A stretch of DNA of 64,000 nt. Origin: Megascapheus bottae. Lineage: Eukaryota; Chordata; Mammalia; Rodentia; Geomyidae. Positions 47,356 through 58,862 of this stretch are shown in pieces. The translations under genes were made by a program, and so were the position numbers. The DNA lies in assembly GCA_024803745.1 (NCBI GenBank), contig JANJXV010000013.1, positions 3,906,001 to 3,970,000 on the forward strand, read 5' to 3'. Below the pieces are notes generated by a model. It was given only the letters and a program-made list of their open reading frames with translations. It was not told where the DNA came from and ran no database searches. Positions within the stretch are counted from its first letter, which is position 1, and each line of letters opens with the position of its first letter.

Positions 47356-47367
47356 TGCTATTTTCTT

Positions 47368-48575
47368 GATGATAGCCATTCTAACTGGAATGAGGTAGAA
47401 TCTCAATGTTGTTTTCATTTGCATTTCTTTTATGTTGAATGTTTCTTCATGGTCTATTATTCATATTCTTCTTTTTAGCCCACTTATTAATAGGGTTGTT
47501 GTTTAAAAATTTGGGGCTTTTAATTTTTTGAGCTCTAAGTATATATTAGATATGAAACACTAGTCTGAATTATAGATAGTAAAGATCTGTGAGCTTTCTC
47601 TTTATCCTGCTAGCTATGTCCTTGACCGTGTAGAAACTCCTCAGTTTAATGTACATACATATATATATAGATATAGATAGATAGATAGATAGATAGATAT
47701 AATTTCTTGTGTTTCTAACCTGTGCCAAGGAGTGTTAGTGTTTCCCCATATCCCTTCCTGTAACATTTTCAGGGTATCTTACCTTACAATGAAGTCTTTG
47801 ATCCATTTGGAGTTGATTGAGGTTCAGGGTGATATATCCGAATCTGACTCCTGTTTTCTACATATCTATAGCCAACTATTTGTTGAAGAGACTTTCTTTC
47901 ATCCAGTGTTTTCCATTCCCGTATCAAAGATCAGGTGGCCATAGATCTGAGGATTCATTTCTGGGTCTTCAATTCTGTTCCATTGGTTCATGTGTCAGTA
48001 CCAGGCTGGTTTTGTAACTATGGCTTTGTAGCAGAATTTGAAGTACTGCTCCTCCTGCTAAGGATTGCTTTTGTAATTCCAGCTCTTCTCTCTTATTGCA
48101 TATGAAATTTTGGATTGCTTCTTTTATTTCGTTGAAGAATCTTCTTGGGATTTTGATGGATATTGCATTGAATTTGTAGATAGATGTGGGGAGTATTGGC
48201 CATTTTTGTAATGTTAATCCTCTCAATCCAGGAGCATGGGAGGTTTATCTACTTCCTTAAATCTGTTTTAATTTCCTTTATCAGGTTTTTAAAGTTTTTA
48301 ACATAGAGGTCCTTCACATCTTTGGTTAAGTTAATTCTTAGGTATTTTATTTATTTATTTATTTTTGTTTTGAGGCTATTACAAAAGGAGTTGCTTCTCT
48401 GATTTCAGCCTCACTATTCTCATTTTTTTTTTGTATACAGAAGGTATTCTTGTGGGTTAATTTTATATCCTTCTACTTTGTCCAAATTTTGAATTAGCTC
48501 AAGTAACTTGGGGGAAGAAGCTATGGGGTTCTTTAAATACAGGATCCTGTCATCTGGAGAGTTTTACTTCTTTCC
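47368..48575 (-). mobile_element. Old L1, right part (ORF2)
   Basis: About 1.2 kb of diverged antisense ORF2: the region after the reverse transcriptase ('tttgatccatttggagttgattg', 'cttcaattctgttccattgg') and further towards the RT ('cttaggtattttatt', 'aggatcctgtcatctgg'). It contains a GATA microsatellite at 47661-47700. This is the largest LINE remnant in the window. Its full-length protein is not encoded. Confidence 0.83.
47661..47700. repeat. (GATA)n microsatellite inside the old L1
   Basis: About seven units. Flanking L1 text is diverged, so it grew or was gained after insertion. Confidence 0.9.
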
Positions 48576-48883
48576 CTACTCAATATCTCAGCATGTGTAT
48601 GATGAAATTCTAGTTGCTCAGCTTGAAATCTGATTTCCATAAGTTTGTTGGAAAATGTAGAGATCTTCCTGATTGAATATAGGATTTTAACCTGTAATAT
48701 GTTTCTGATATCAAAAGGTGGCAGTAGGAGAGTCAGTCATAATAGAGCAATTCTGTGTTGTGTTGATGCTGGTGATTTTCTGAAATAAGATGCAATTTAT
48801 TCACTCAGGTTTTATTTTGGGAATACAAGAAATGTGCTGTTTTAAAATCTCTACAAAGAAGCATTTAATGCAGCTTGATTTTT

Positions 48884-49076
48884 TTTTTTTGTGCCAGTCC
48901 TGGGCTTCAGCTCAGGGCCTGAGCGCTGTTCTTGGACTTTCTCAAGGCTAGAGCTCTACCACTTGAGCCTCAGCACCACTTCGGCTTTTTTCTATTCATG
49001 TGATACCGAGGAATGGAACCTGGGTCTTTGTGCATGCTAGGCAAGCACTCTACCTCTAGGCCAAACTCCCGGCCCC
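48884..49076 (-). mobile_element. IDL-Geo SINE with 15-base target duplication
   Basis: Complete dimer. TGCAGCTTGATTTTT occurs at 48869-48883 and 49077-49091. Confidence 0.93.
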
Positions 49077-49384
49077 TGCAGCTTGATTTTTATTGTTTCT
49101 TAGATGCTAAGTGTAAGCAACAAGTGATTCATTTCTGTGCTATATCTTATCACCTCTCTTCTACCTAGTAACACTACTTTATCTTTTTAGCTCCCAGTTA
49201 TGTTTCATTGTTTTTTCTTTTGTTTTTATATGAAAGTAGGAGAATTCACTCCCTTCTAACTTCTGCTTTTGCAATGTACATACGTCTATTTCTTCAGAGA
49301 ACTTGAGCTGCTGATCTGAAACCTACATTTCTAACTTAGTAACAAAAAGTATTTTTATGTTCTTGAGAAATTACAGCATTACAG

Positions 49385-49612
49385 TAAGAGCACTGGGCCT
49401 ATAACGAGGCAGGTTGGCAGAGCAGAACAACCAAATAATCTGAGAATCTTGTGTTTGAATTTTGCTTTTCCTGTTTTCTAGTTATGGATAAATTATTTAA
49501 TCCCTTTGAACTCGCTGTCAAATGTTAAAATATCTACCTCATATGGTTGCCATAAAAATGAATGAAATATGATATGAAGCATCCAAAGTGCTTAGTTTAA
49601 TTCTTGATCCTA
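49385..49612 (+). mobile_element. MIR
   Basis: 'gagcactgggcct', 'tgtgtttgaattttgc', 'ctagttatggataaattatttaatccctttgaa' and 'gttgccataaaaatgaatgaaa' follow MIR order. Confidence 0.68.
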
Positions 49613-51944
49613 TGAAACCCTGCATAAATATTACATACATGAATATAACTATATAAATACAAAGTACATATGTAACTACAAATAATCATAATAACAAATA
49701 GTAAATTATCAGTATGTATATGAATACTATATAAAAACTATTTGGATTTGAAACTGCATTGAATTACAATATACAATAAAAATGAAATTTTCCCCTCAAG
49801 TCCATCATTTTGGCTTATGAGTCTACATCAAATAGTGAGCAGGAAACTTCTGTCAAGCAAAAGCCTAATGTGAATATAAGAAAACCTCAGTCCTTTCTAC
49901 ACAATTCTCTTCTCACTGCAAATTGCTGATTCTTGAAATTCTTTTTCATGAGAAAGGGAGGTGAGGTAGTCCTTATTAAACATACTTACTTCTGACGAGA
50001 TTGGGCGCATTCAGGGTTGTATGGCTGTAGACACATACATACTTCTGTAGAGCAACGTATTATGTCAGTAGCCTTGCAAAGCTTGTCTGAGCTTCAGATT
50101 GATATTTAAATAAGATGAATGCTTTTACTTTGTGTTTTTAGTCTGTTTAAGGCGGTGGGTAGAAAAGGCATAATTACTTATGTGCAGATGAGCTACAATA
50201 TTTGAGGTACCTAGATAATTGTAAAGGAAACTAAATGCTGGTAATTGGGAGTTGGGAGAGGTAAGAAAAAGAGGTGTAATTAGAGAAAGGGATACATGAA
50301 AGAAAAGTGAATGTTCTCAAACATAAGCTTAAGCTTCTGATATTTTATTAGTATTTACTAGTCATATAAGGAAGGAGTTTCATTCTGATTTTCCATATAC
50401 CCCTTTTGTAGTGTTTCCTACTTTTTTTCCACAATTGCCTTTCCTTATCCCTAGACATCTCCATTTATCTTTCATATTATCCCCAACGAAGTTACACATC
50501 AGAATAAAAATATGACACTTGTCACTGTGAGATTTATTTATCTTCTTTAACATGATAAACCCAAGTTCCATCCATTTTCCTGCAATGAATACAATTTTTC
50601 TTACCTTTAGTGCTGAATCAGACTCCACTGTAAATAAATATATTTTTCTTTATCTGTTCACCTACTGATGTGCATCTAAGCTAATTCTATAATGGCTATC
50701 ATGAACAGTGAAGAAACATTGCAGGTGTCTCTGAAGCAAGCTGACTTGATTTTTTAGAGATTATCAGGTCCATGTGGTAGTTCTTTTTTTAATTTTTAAA
50801 GTTGCTTTTATGGTGAGTTCCATAGTGCTAGTTTAATTTGCCCTCCCACCAGCACTGTATTAGGGAATCAGGATGAGGTTAGTTCTTACAAGACAGGATG
50901 AGATTGTCTTTCCTTTGCTCTTCTTCTCTTTCCCCCTTCCTTTTCTTTTTTTGCCTCACTCCTTCTCATCACTCATTGAACATCTGCTATGTATATTTTA
51001 ATTTGTGTGGCTTATTTAAGTTCTCACTTCATTTGTACCCATTAGTTGCTATGCAAAAGTGGACCTCAGGAATAGTTTCTTATTTCAGAGAGTCAATTCT
51101 GTCTACATATGACCTATCTCATGTATGTGATTCCTTCTTATTTTTATTTTTAATCTTCTAGTTCTTGGATAGTATCCATTTTCTTTACTTGGACTTGAAT
51201 TTCTTTTTGTTATGTAACAAAAATAAAGGCTCATCTTGAATCCTATATATTTTCTAAGATGTTACTCATCTTTATAGACCCCTTTATAGAGGAAACTGTT
51301 AGATACTTTGTTGATTGATTACTTATTTTGTTTTGACTAGGATTTGGAGTAGTAGATAAATCATTCGTAATTTACTGAAGTTGAAAGTTAGCCTTGGAGA
51401 AGCTAATGGATTTGATGAAGTTCACATAGTTAATTGTGATGTAGTTGGCACTAATGAATATGGGCTTGACATTCCATGACCTTTCACAGAAGACTGTGAG
51501 CAAGGCTTTATGAATATTAGGGAAGAGTTAGGTTTAGAAGATGAAGAAGCTGAGAATAATTAAGGCTGGTAGATAATTTTAGCTGTCTCAGAGCTTTAAT
51601 TGTGGAGCACTATAATAATAACTATAAAAGGATATAAAGGTAACAAGAGTTTAGTCTCTTCTTTAGGCAATTATGAACCATAGATTTGTACAAGGATACA
51701 GTATTACCAGCTTTGCTGAGGAGGATTTAGCTGGCAACATTATAAATGATAGATCACAGACTGGTGTGACATAGGTATCAGATCGGGAAAAATTCAAAAG
51801 CTACTGGAAAAATATGTATTATAATAAATGGTAGACTTTTCTTTATGGTGTATCTTCCCAGTATATAGTAACTTGACTTACAAAGAAATAAACTACAATG
51901 ACTAAAAATGTTTTGAAACTAACTTGAAAGAACAGGAAAATCGA
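49613..51944. other. Intron with one old L1
   Basis: Only the L1 at 50395-50868 is clear. 51365-51475 may be a worn MIR. Confidence 0.4.
50395..50868 (-). mobile_element. Old L1 fragment (ORF2 end and 3' UTR)
   Basis: 'cccaagttccatccattttcctgcaatgaatac' followed by 'ccctcccaccagcactgtat' matches the layout of the old mammalian L1 3' region. Confidence 0.68.
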
Positions 51945-52182
51945 CCTAGGTGCCCTTGGCTCATGCCTGTAAACTCAGGAAGCTGAAACAGGAGGACCAC
52001 TGTTCAAAGCCAGCCTGGGCACAAAAGTCCATGACATTCTTATCTCTAGTTGGTGATTCTTATTACCACTTCCAGAAAACCAGAAGTGGTGCCATGGCTC
52101 AATATGGTAGAGCCCTAGCTTAGAGCAAAAAAAGTGGTCAAGGATAGCACCCAGGCCTTGACTTCAAACACCAGGACTGAGT
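51945..52182 (+). mobile_element. B1/tRNA-like dimeric SINE, diverged
   Basis: Sense dimer with an insertion in the linker ('gttggtgattcttattaccactt'). Confidence 0.78.
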
Positions 52183-52694
52183 GGAGGGGATGGATGGTTG
52201 GAGATGAAGGAGAATCCTAGCAGAAGGAAAGTCAACAGACGGAAACATGAGCTTGTGTTCACTTTGCTAGAAGCTGAAGTTATTTCAGAATTTACATATG
52301 AGTAATTTACAATAAGACTTCTTTGGAGTACTGTAGACCTCGAATGAAATCTTCTAAAAGTGGTGAGTACTATAGAAGTTGAATTATATTCATATCTTAC
52401 TAGAAACACAAGACCTCAAAAATATGATTGGGGTGAAACAAAATCATTTAAGATACCATTGATAAAAATAACTTTGGATTGTTTCCAGGCTTTAGTTTCT
52501 TCCATTCACAACGACACAGATCTAATTCAAGCTTTTCTAGAATCTTTTAGATTTGACGACAGGTTTCTACCTTGCCTTTATAATCTAAGTTTTCTTTTTC
52601 TAATTCAGTCACTTTCAGCTAATAGTTCTCATTTACTGTTAAAAATTACCATCCATCTTGTATCTTGAGTATTAATCCATCTCTTTTTTTTCTT

Positions 52695-54180
52695 TGAAGG
52701 AAACCTATTTTTATATTTTTTATTGTGATTAATAGAAGGGTTACATTACATTCACCAGATAGAAGGTGCATAACTTCACAAACATTGATACCCTTTCTCA
52801 TGACATGGTCCCCATTTCCCTCCCACCCTCACCCTGCTCATCTTGATTTCCCCCCTTCCCTATCCAATTTCAAATAACCAATTAAGCATATAAAAATATA
52901 TCAGATAACAAGGTGAAATATTGTAACAATATGAGATAACCAAGGGATGGCAAAAGAGATGAGAGATAACCTTGTACATTAAGGACAGCAGTCACTCATT
53001 ATATGGCTTTTGTTTCCTTATTCTGGAGGTCCTTACATTTAGTGTCATACTATTTGGCCCAATGTCTCTAGATTTTGTTCTATTGTAAATCTCTGCTAGG
53101 AGAGTCCAAAGTTTCTACTGATTATGACACATAATGGAAACCATTGAGCCCATGTTCCTTTGAGATTGACTTACTTCACTTAATACGATTTTTTCTAAGT
53201 CTTTCCATTTCCTTACAAATGGGGCGATGTAATTCTTTCTGACAGCAGCATAGAATTCCATTGTGTACAAATACCACATCTTGTTGATCCACTCATCAAC
53301 TGAGAGACACCTGGGTTGGTTCCATATCTTTGCTATGGTAAATAGTGCTGCAATGAACATCATGGATTTACTATGCCCTTGCTTCTGGACGATTGGGTAA
53401 ATGCCAAGTAGTGGAATTACTGGGTCATAGGGAAGTTCTATGTTTAGTCTTTTGAGGAACTGCCATACTGCTTTCCATAGTAGTTGAACCAGTTTGCACT
53501 CCCACCAACAGTGTAGTAGTGATCCCTCCTGGCCACATCCCCTCCAGCATCTGTTGTTTTCTTGATCCTAGCCATTCTAACTGGAGTGAGGTGCAATCTT
53601 AGAATTGTTTTCATTTGCATTTCTTTTATGACCAGAGATGTCTAACATTTCTTCATGTGTCTATAGGCCATTCTTATTTCTTCTTCAAAGAAGACTCTCT
53701 TTAAGTCTTTGGCCCATCTTTTAATGGGATGGGTTTTTTTTGGAGATTACTTTTGGAGTGATTCAATTTTTTGAGCTGTTGATATATTTTTGATATGAGG
53801 CCTTTGTTCGTTGTAAGTTCTGTAAGCTTTCTAATTAATTTATTAGCTATGTCCTTTGCCATACAGAAGCTCTGAAGTTTAATGCAGTCCCACTTATCCA
53901 GACTGTCTCGGATTTGTTGTGTTTCTTGGTTCTTATTGAGAATGTTTTGACCTGTGCCAAGGAGGCCTAGTGTATCTCCTGTTCCTTCTTGAAAAGTTTT
54001 CAGTGTGTCAGCTTTTACCTTGAGGTCTTTGATCCATTTGGAGTTAATTCTAGTGCAGGGTGACAAAGAAGGATCCAACTTTAGTTTTCTGCAGGTGCTT
54101 AACCAGTTCTGTCAGCACCACTTGCTGAAGAGAGGCTATCTTTCTTCTATTCTATTTTTTGGGGGTCCCTTATCAAAGAT
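52695..54180 (-). mobile_element. L1, 1.5 kb (3' UTR plus ORF2 C-terminus)
   Basis: T-rich start, 3' UTR, then ORF2. Antisense frames include AALFTIAKIWNQPRCLSVDEWINKMWYL (53363-53115) and a 125-codon ORF2 segment (54078-53701) with KGLISKIYQQLKKLNHSKS. It ends at 'aggtggcca', directly against a second L1 of opposite orientation. Confidence 0.9.
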
Positions 54181-54512
54181 TAGGTGGCCAGGATATAGAA
54201 ACAAAAGGCATTTAAGGAATGATTGTTGTCCTTAATGTACTATGTTATCTCTTTTCTCTTTTGCTGTCCCTTGGTTATCTAATATTGTTACAGTATTTCA
54301 CCTGGTTGTCTGATATATTGTACATATGTGCATTTGGTTATTTGAAGTGGGATAGGGAAGGGAGGAAAACAAGATGAGGGGCAGTAATGGGGGGAGGGCA
54401 ATGGGGATCAAGACATGAGAAAGGGTATCAATGTATGTTTAGTATGCACCTTCTATCTGGTGAATATAATGTAACCCTTCTATTAATTACAATAAACATA
54501 CATGAAAAAATA
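54181..54512 (+). mobile_element. L1 3' end in sense orientation, joined 5' to 5' with the previous L1
   Basis: It runs from 'aggatatagaaacaaaagg' through the polypurine tract (54355-54410) to 'caataaacatacatgaaaaaa'. It shares CCA with the end of the neighbouring L1 at the junction. Confidence 0.88.
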
Positions 54513-54959
54513 GTTTGAACATGAAATATAGCATATGAGGCATTTTTACAATACTGCTATAGTCAATCTTGCATGTAAACTTGTTCAGGGTAAAATATCC
54601 AGTTATTTAAGCAGCAACTGTTTGAATTTATACTATGAAAGTCAATAACATTTACAACCAGACAATTTTAAAGACATAATTTGACAAAGGTGTGCTTCGT
54701 GCAGTCAGTTACATCTTAAGAATAAATAGTTTTCCTAGCAAAGAAATGCTGACTTAAGACTTAAACACCATTTATTCCTGGCTTCTTAAACTACCAGTCT
54801 GCTTTTCATATTTCCTCGATTCAGCAGTTGCAAGATCCTTAAAATTATTTATCTAATATATGTATTATCTAAGTACCTTTTATTTATCCCTCTATCCATC
54901 TATCCTCTATTTTTCTGGAGAACTATGGTAACACATTTAAAGATAGTGGCTATCACTTA

Positions 54960-55130
54960 TTTAGACTTCTTTATTCCAGAATGTTGTCTAAACATTTTAC
55001 ATATGTTAACTTATTTAATCCTATAGTAATCGTGCAGGATATTATTACTATAATTTTATAGATGAAGAAATAAGAGTACAGGAAATATAAATAATTTTTC
55101 AAGGTTATACAACTGGTTACTTCTATATAT
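54960..55130 (-). mobile_element. MIR fragment
   Basis: 'ttatttaatcctatagtaat', 'ttatagatgaagaaataagagtacagg' and 'aaggttatacaactggtta' follow antisense MIR order. Confidence 0.6.
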
Positions 55131-56437
55131 TTCTCAAAATGATCATGTTCCTGGACACAAATTGCAAACTAAAATAAAAAAGAATAGATTTTCATTGGAT
55201 TATTTCTCTTCTTTATTATAGTTTTTTGTTGGAACTTACACTGTTATACTTGTGAATATCTCAATCTTAACACTCCTAAAAGCAGTTACCATAGACTAAA
55301 CATTTTTAACTCATGTTCTTTATCTACAGTGTCGCATTTATGTCTTTCAATAATCTTATACAATTGTTCTTATTTATTACACTTTAAATGTAATAGATTT
55401 GAAACTTAGCTTCTCCTGATCCATTTGTACTCTCTCTCTGCCTCTTAGGATATCATAGAATCCTAGGACTATTAAGAGGTATTGTTTTTTAAGTAGCGCA
55501 ATGCATATGTAGCTAGCTATCTAATCTCCATCCATTTTATCCATTTTCATCGAGAGTCTGAGAGTCTGTCTGCCATTGCAATAGGCCTGATCAGGGAAGC
55601 AAAATGTTATCTAGTAGTTAAAGGCCAAAAGCCAGATGGATTTTCTGAGGCAATCAGAAGTGCAGAGTGGAGGATGACATCCAAGGTGGAATCTAGAGGG
55701 ATAAAATTGAAAATGAAAAGACTGAGAAACCAGATGCAAATAATTCCAGCAAAGGAGTAGGCTAAAATCCAGATTGCAAGTGGATACTTGCTTCAGATAC
55801 ATTAACAAGGTTGTTCTATTTGTTGAGGTGCAACCTTCCACTACGGGAATGTACTTGTTATTACATCTTCCATAGATAAAAAAATAAAAGCATGTATTTT
55901 CTTAAAGTTCTGTTAGTTGCAATTCTGAAACACAGAGAAAATAGACTTCCTTATCCATTGCTTTAAAAAGAGCCACCAATTATTCCTTTGTTCTTCTCTT
56001 AACCTTTCTCCCCAAGCATTTATTTGATACAGGTATCATAGAGAGCTTTTTGAAAGGCATTTTAGCAGTCCCAATTATGTGTTATTTTAAACATTAAGTA
56101 AGAAAATGGGGGTGACAGTGAAGTATTTTTCCGAATTGTAATGGTACTGTCTGAAATAAAATCATAGGGATGAAATTTTCTGAAAAAATAGGTTATCATT
56201 TCAGCTACACATAGTTTTAGGAAAAATATTCAGAACAAACATCCAGCTTTTCCATGAAGAACATGTCAGTAAAAACAAGAAGAATGTTCTGAGGAGCAAA
56301 AACTATTTCTATTCAATCAAGAAATTTATCAGATTTTACAAAATACGAATGTGCTAGGAATATTGGCACAGGTAGCAATTGATATTTGCAGACATATTCA
56401 TGGCCCAAGGAGTGAAACTGACAACATGGTGGAAAGG

Positions 56438-56438
<1 letters not shown>
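55131..56438. other. Non-repetitive intron
   Basis: No gene or clear repeat. Confidence 0.45.

Positions 56439-56486
<48 letters not shown>
56439..56486. repeat. (CA)n microsatellite
   Basis: About 24 units, directly before a lone IDL monomer. Confidence 0.95.
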
Positions 56487-56488
<2 letters not shown>

Positions 56489-56573
56489 AGCTTTTTCTAT
56501 GTATGTGGAATCGAACCTGGGTCTTACTGCATGCTAGGCAAGCACTCTACCACTAGGCCAAACTCCTGGCCGT
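56487..56573 (-). mobile_element. Lone ID-like (IDL) monomer
   Basis: Only the left monomer and the spacer are present; the Geo right monomer is missing. A (CA)n run at 56439-56486 takes its place. Confidence 0.8.
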
Positions 56574-58640
56574 CTTGTGTCTTTTTTATAAGAGAATGTC
56601 AGACTTTTATCAGAGCTCTGATCTGTGGCTTAATTATCTTCAGAATGGTCCATGTCCTAATACCATAGATTAGCTGCTGTGATGGATTGTCAGAAGACAC
56701 ACAGATTGAATCCAAAGCAAAGTGAAACAAAGATTAATACAAAGATTCACAGAGTACAGGGAGTGCCTGTTGAGAGTAGATTGTGTAACTGATTACCAAG
56801 GAAATTCTGAAAAAAAAATCCCAACTTTTTTTTAACTTTTAGTTGTCCAGAATTTGCAGCGCAACAGTAAATAACTTTGGTTTCTCAGTTTGCTGGAACT
56901 GTAGCAAAATGGCTCCCAGTTCATCAGACTTGACTACTTCTAAGAAAATAAAGGCAAAGTGGTTTTACAACACATGCTGTCATGTCTTTACTCTTTCAAC
57001 ACATTTTTTTTAATCTCTGGCTTCCTCCTATTTAGAGGTTCATAAAACAAAGATGATCTTGCTTACCTCATTGGTGCCCAGTTGTGTTCCTTCTTGGAAC
57101 CCATGAGGATAAAAACAGGGTTATGAATGACCAGGAGACTTAAACGGTGGACATATCTTTCATGCAAGTGTTCTATTTTATGTGTATCTGCTTTGCTTTT
57201 CTGGCAGGATTCCTGGTACATTGTAGAGACTTAATAGATCTTATCGAATAAAAACAAGTGGCTCAGTGCGTGACTTCATATGAAGGGCTTTAGACTTTAA
57301 ATTACTAGGGATACATAAACCATCAAGAAGTGAATCTTTTGGCCTTCATATGGAAGATCTCAAAAGGCAGATCTACAACAAAAGTAAGAAAATTATATAG
57401 AGCTTAATATAGGCCCATTAAAAGAAATAATTGTTTGATAATTAATTTCATCTTATTATACATTATTATTAGAAGTCAAGAAATAAAACTCTAGTATTTC
57501 CTATTTGTAAGATATATAAGGTAAACAAGGATGTAATATAATTATAGTCTGCTTATAAACTGCTATAATTTATTAGGGGCATCTGTTTCTCCTGTAATCC
57601 TCACAACTATCTATGAAGTAGATTCTATCAATGTCTCTCTTTTTACTAATAATGAATCTGAAGCAAAGAAGATTCCTAACTTAGAAATTATGGGGCTTGC
57701 ATCAGAGAATTTGCCCCAGGCCCCACGATGTTCTGTGGTATATTCCTTCAGTCATTACTTATTTATTAGTTGAAAGAACATATTCAAGTTCATATCTGTG
57801 GCAGATATTTGAATTGGATACAGAGGCTATGTAAATGAGTACAAAACAATTCTTATCCTCAAGGCACTCATCTTCTCAGTAGCTCTGAATTACCTCCAAT
57901 ATGCCTGAAAAAGTAATGAAGATGTAGGCTCACATGGATTTATCAAATAATTCACAGTCAGGCCGGGAATTAAAGGTGCAGTAAATGCAGAGAGAAACAG
58001 GAAGCTACATAGGAATGCAGATGGAAGGTGAAATGGATGAGTCATGCAAGCACAATTGGAGCCTAAGAAGATTGAGAGACTTCATAGCATCCCAAGCAAG
58101 CAGACGTGTGTGTGTGTGAGTGTCTGTGAAATCCACACTAAGATCTGGAAATGTAAGGAAAGTTTCTAGCAATGGCCAACTGAATTTTTTATCTTTAATA
58201 TCACAGAAGGAGGGTGATCAGCCAACTGATTTGGAATTTCAGTTTTATTGTTGATTGGGTTTATGATCCTTCTCTATGAAACTCAGTCTCATCAAAAGAT
58301 ACTTAAAGATTAAATAAGATTAATAAACAGGTAGAACACTATACATTGCCAGAAAACAGTAAGTGTAGCTCACTCCTCAGCTTTGAGGGGCAGAGTTTGA
58401 GCCCTCTGTAGCACAGTGATCCTTCCTTATCCTGAAAAGCTGTCCTGTTGTTAAAGCAACTGTTTTATGGGTTCCATAAAAATCAGACCTCTGAATGGAA
58501 CACAAAGACCTATTGTTCAAGGGTTTTAGAGAAAAGAGTGAATTGATCTTTTATTTTCTCTTAGAAAACCTTTTCCATGACTGTTGCCTGGTATAGAGTT
58601 ATAAGCCTTAAAAATATACACTGAATACTTACTTGTCTTA
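56574..58640. other. Intron, one worn MIR
   Basis: Apart from 57570-57760, nothing is recognised. 58110-58130 is a short (TG)n. 58365-58420 has weak ID-like text. Confidence 0.4.
57570..57760 (-). mobile_element. MIR fragment
   Basis: 'cctgtaatcctcacaactatctatgaagtag', then 'atgaatctgaagcaaagaagattcctaactt', in antisense order. Confidence 0.55.
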
Positions 58641-58655
58641 AAAATCGGTTCAGTA

Positions 58656-58847
58656 GTGCCGGGAGTTTGGCTTAGTGGTAGAGTTCTTGCCTAGCATGCA
58701 TGAAGACCGGGTTCGATTCCTCGGTACCACATACATAGCAAAAAGCCAGAAGTGGTGCTGTGGCTCAAGTGGTAGAGCCCTAGCCTTGAGAAAAACCAGG
58801 GACAGTGCTCAGGCCCTGAGCCCAAGCCCAGGACTGGCAAAAAAAAA
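58656..58847 (+). mobile_element. IDL-Geo SINE, sense strand, young
   Basis: Near-consensus dimer with A13 tail. Perfect 15-base duplication AAAATCGGTTCAGTA at 58641-58655 and 58848-58862. Confidence 0.95.
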
Positions 58848-58862
58848 AAAATCGGTTCAGTA

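Noticed and set aside
54078..54235. Short frames across 54005-54235 as a novel gene
   Set aside because: They span the junction of two L1s and are L1 antisense and sense text.
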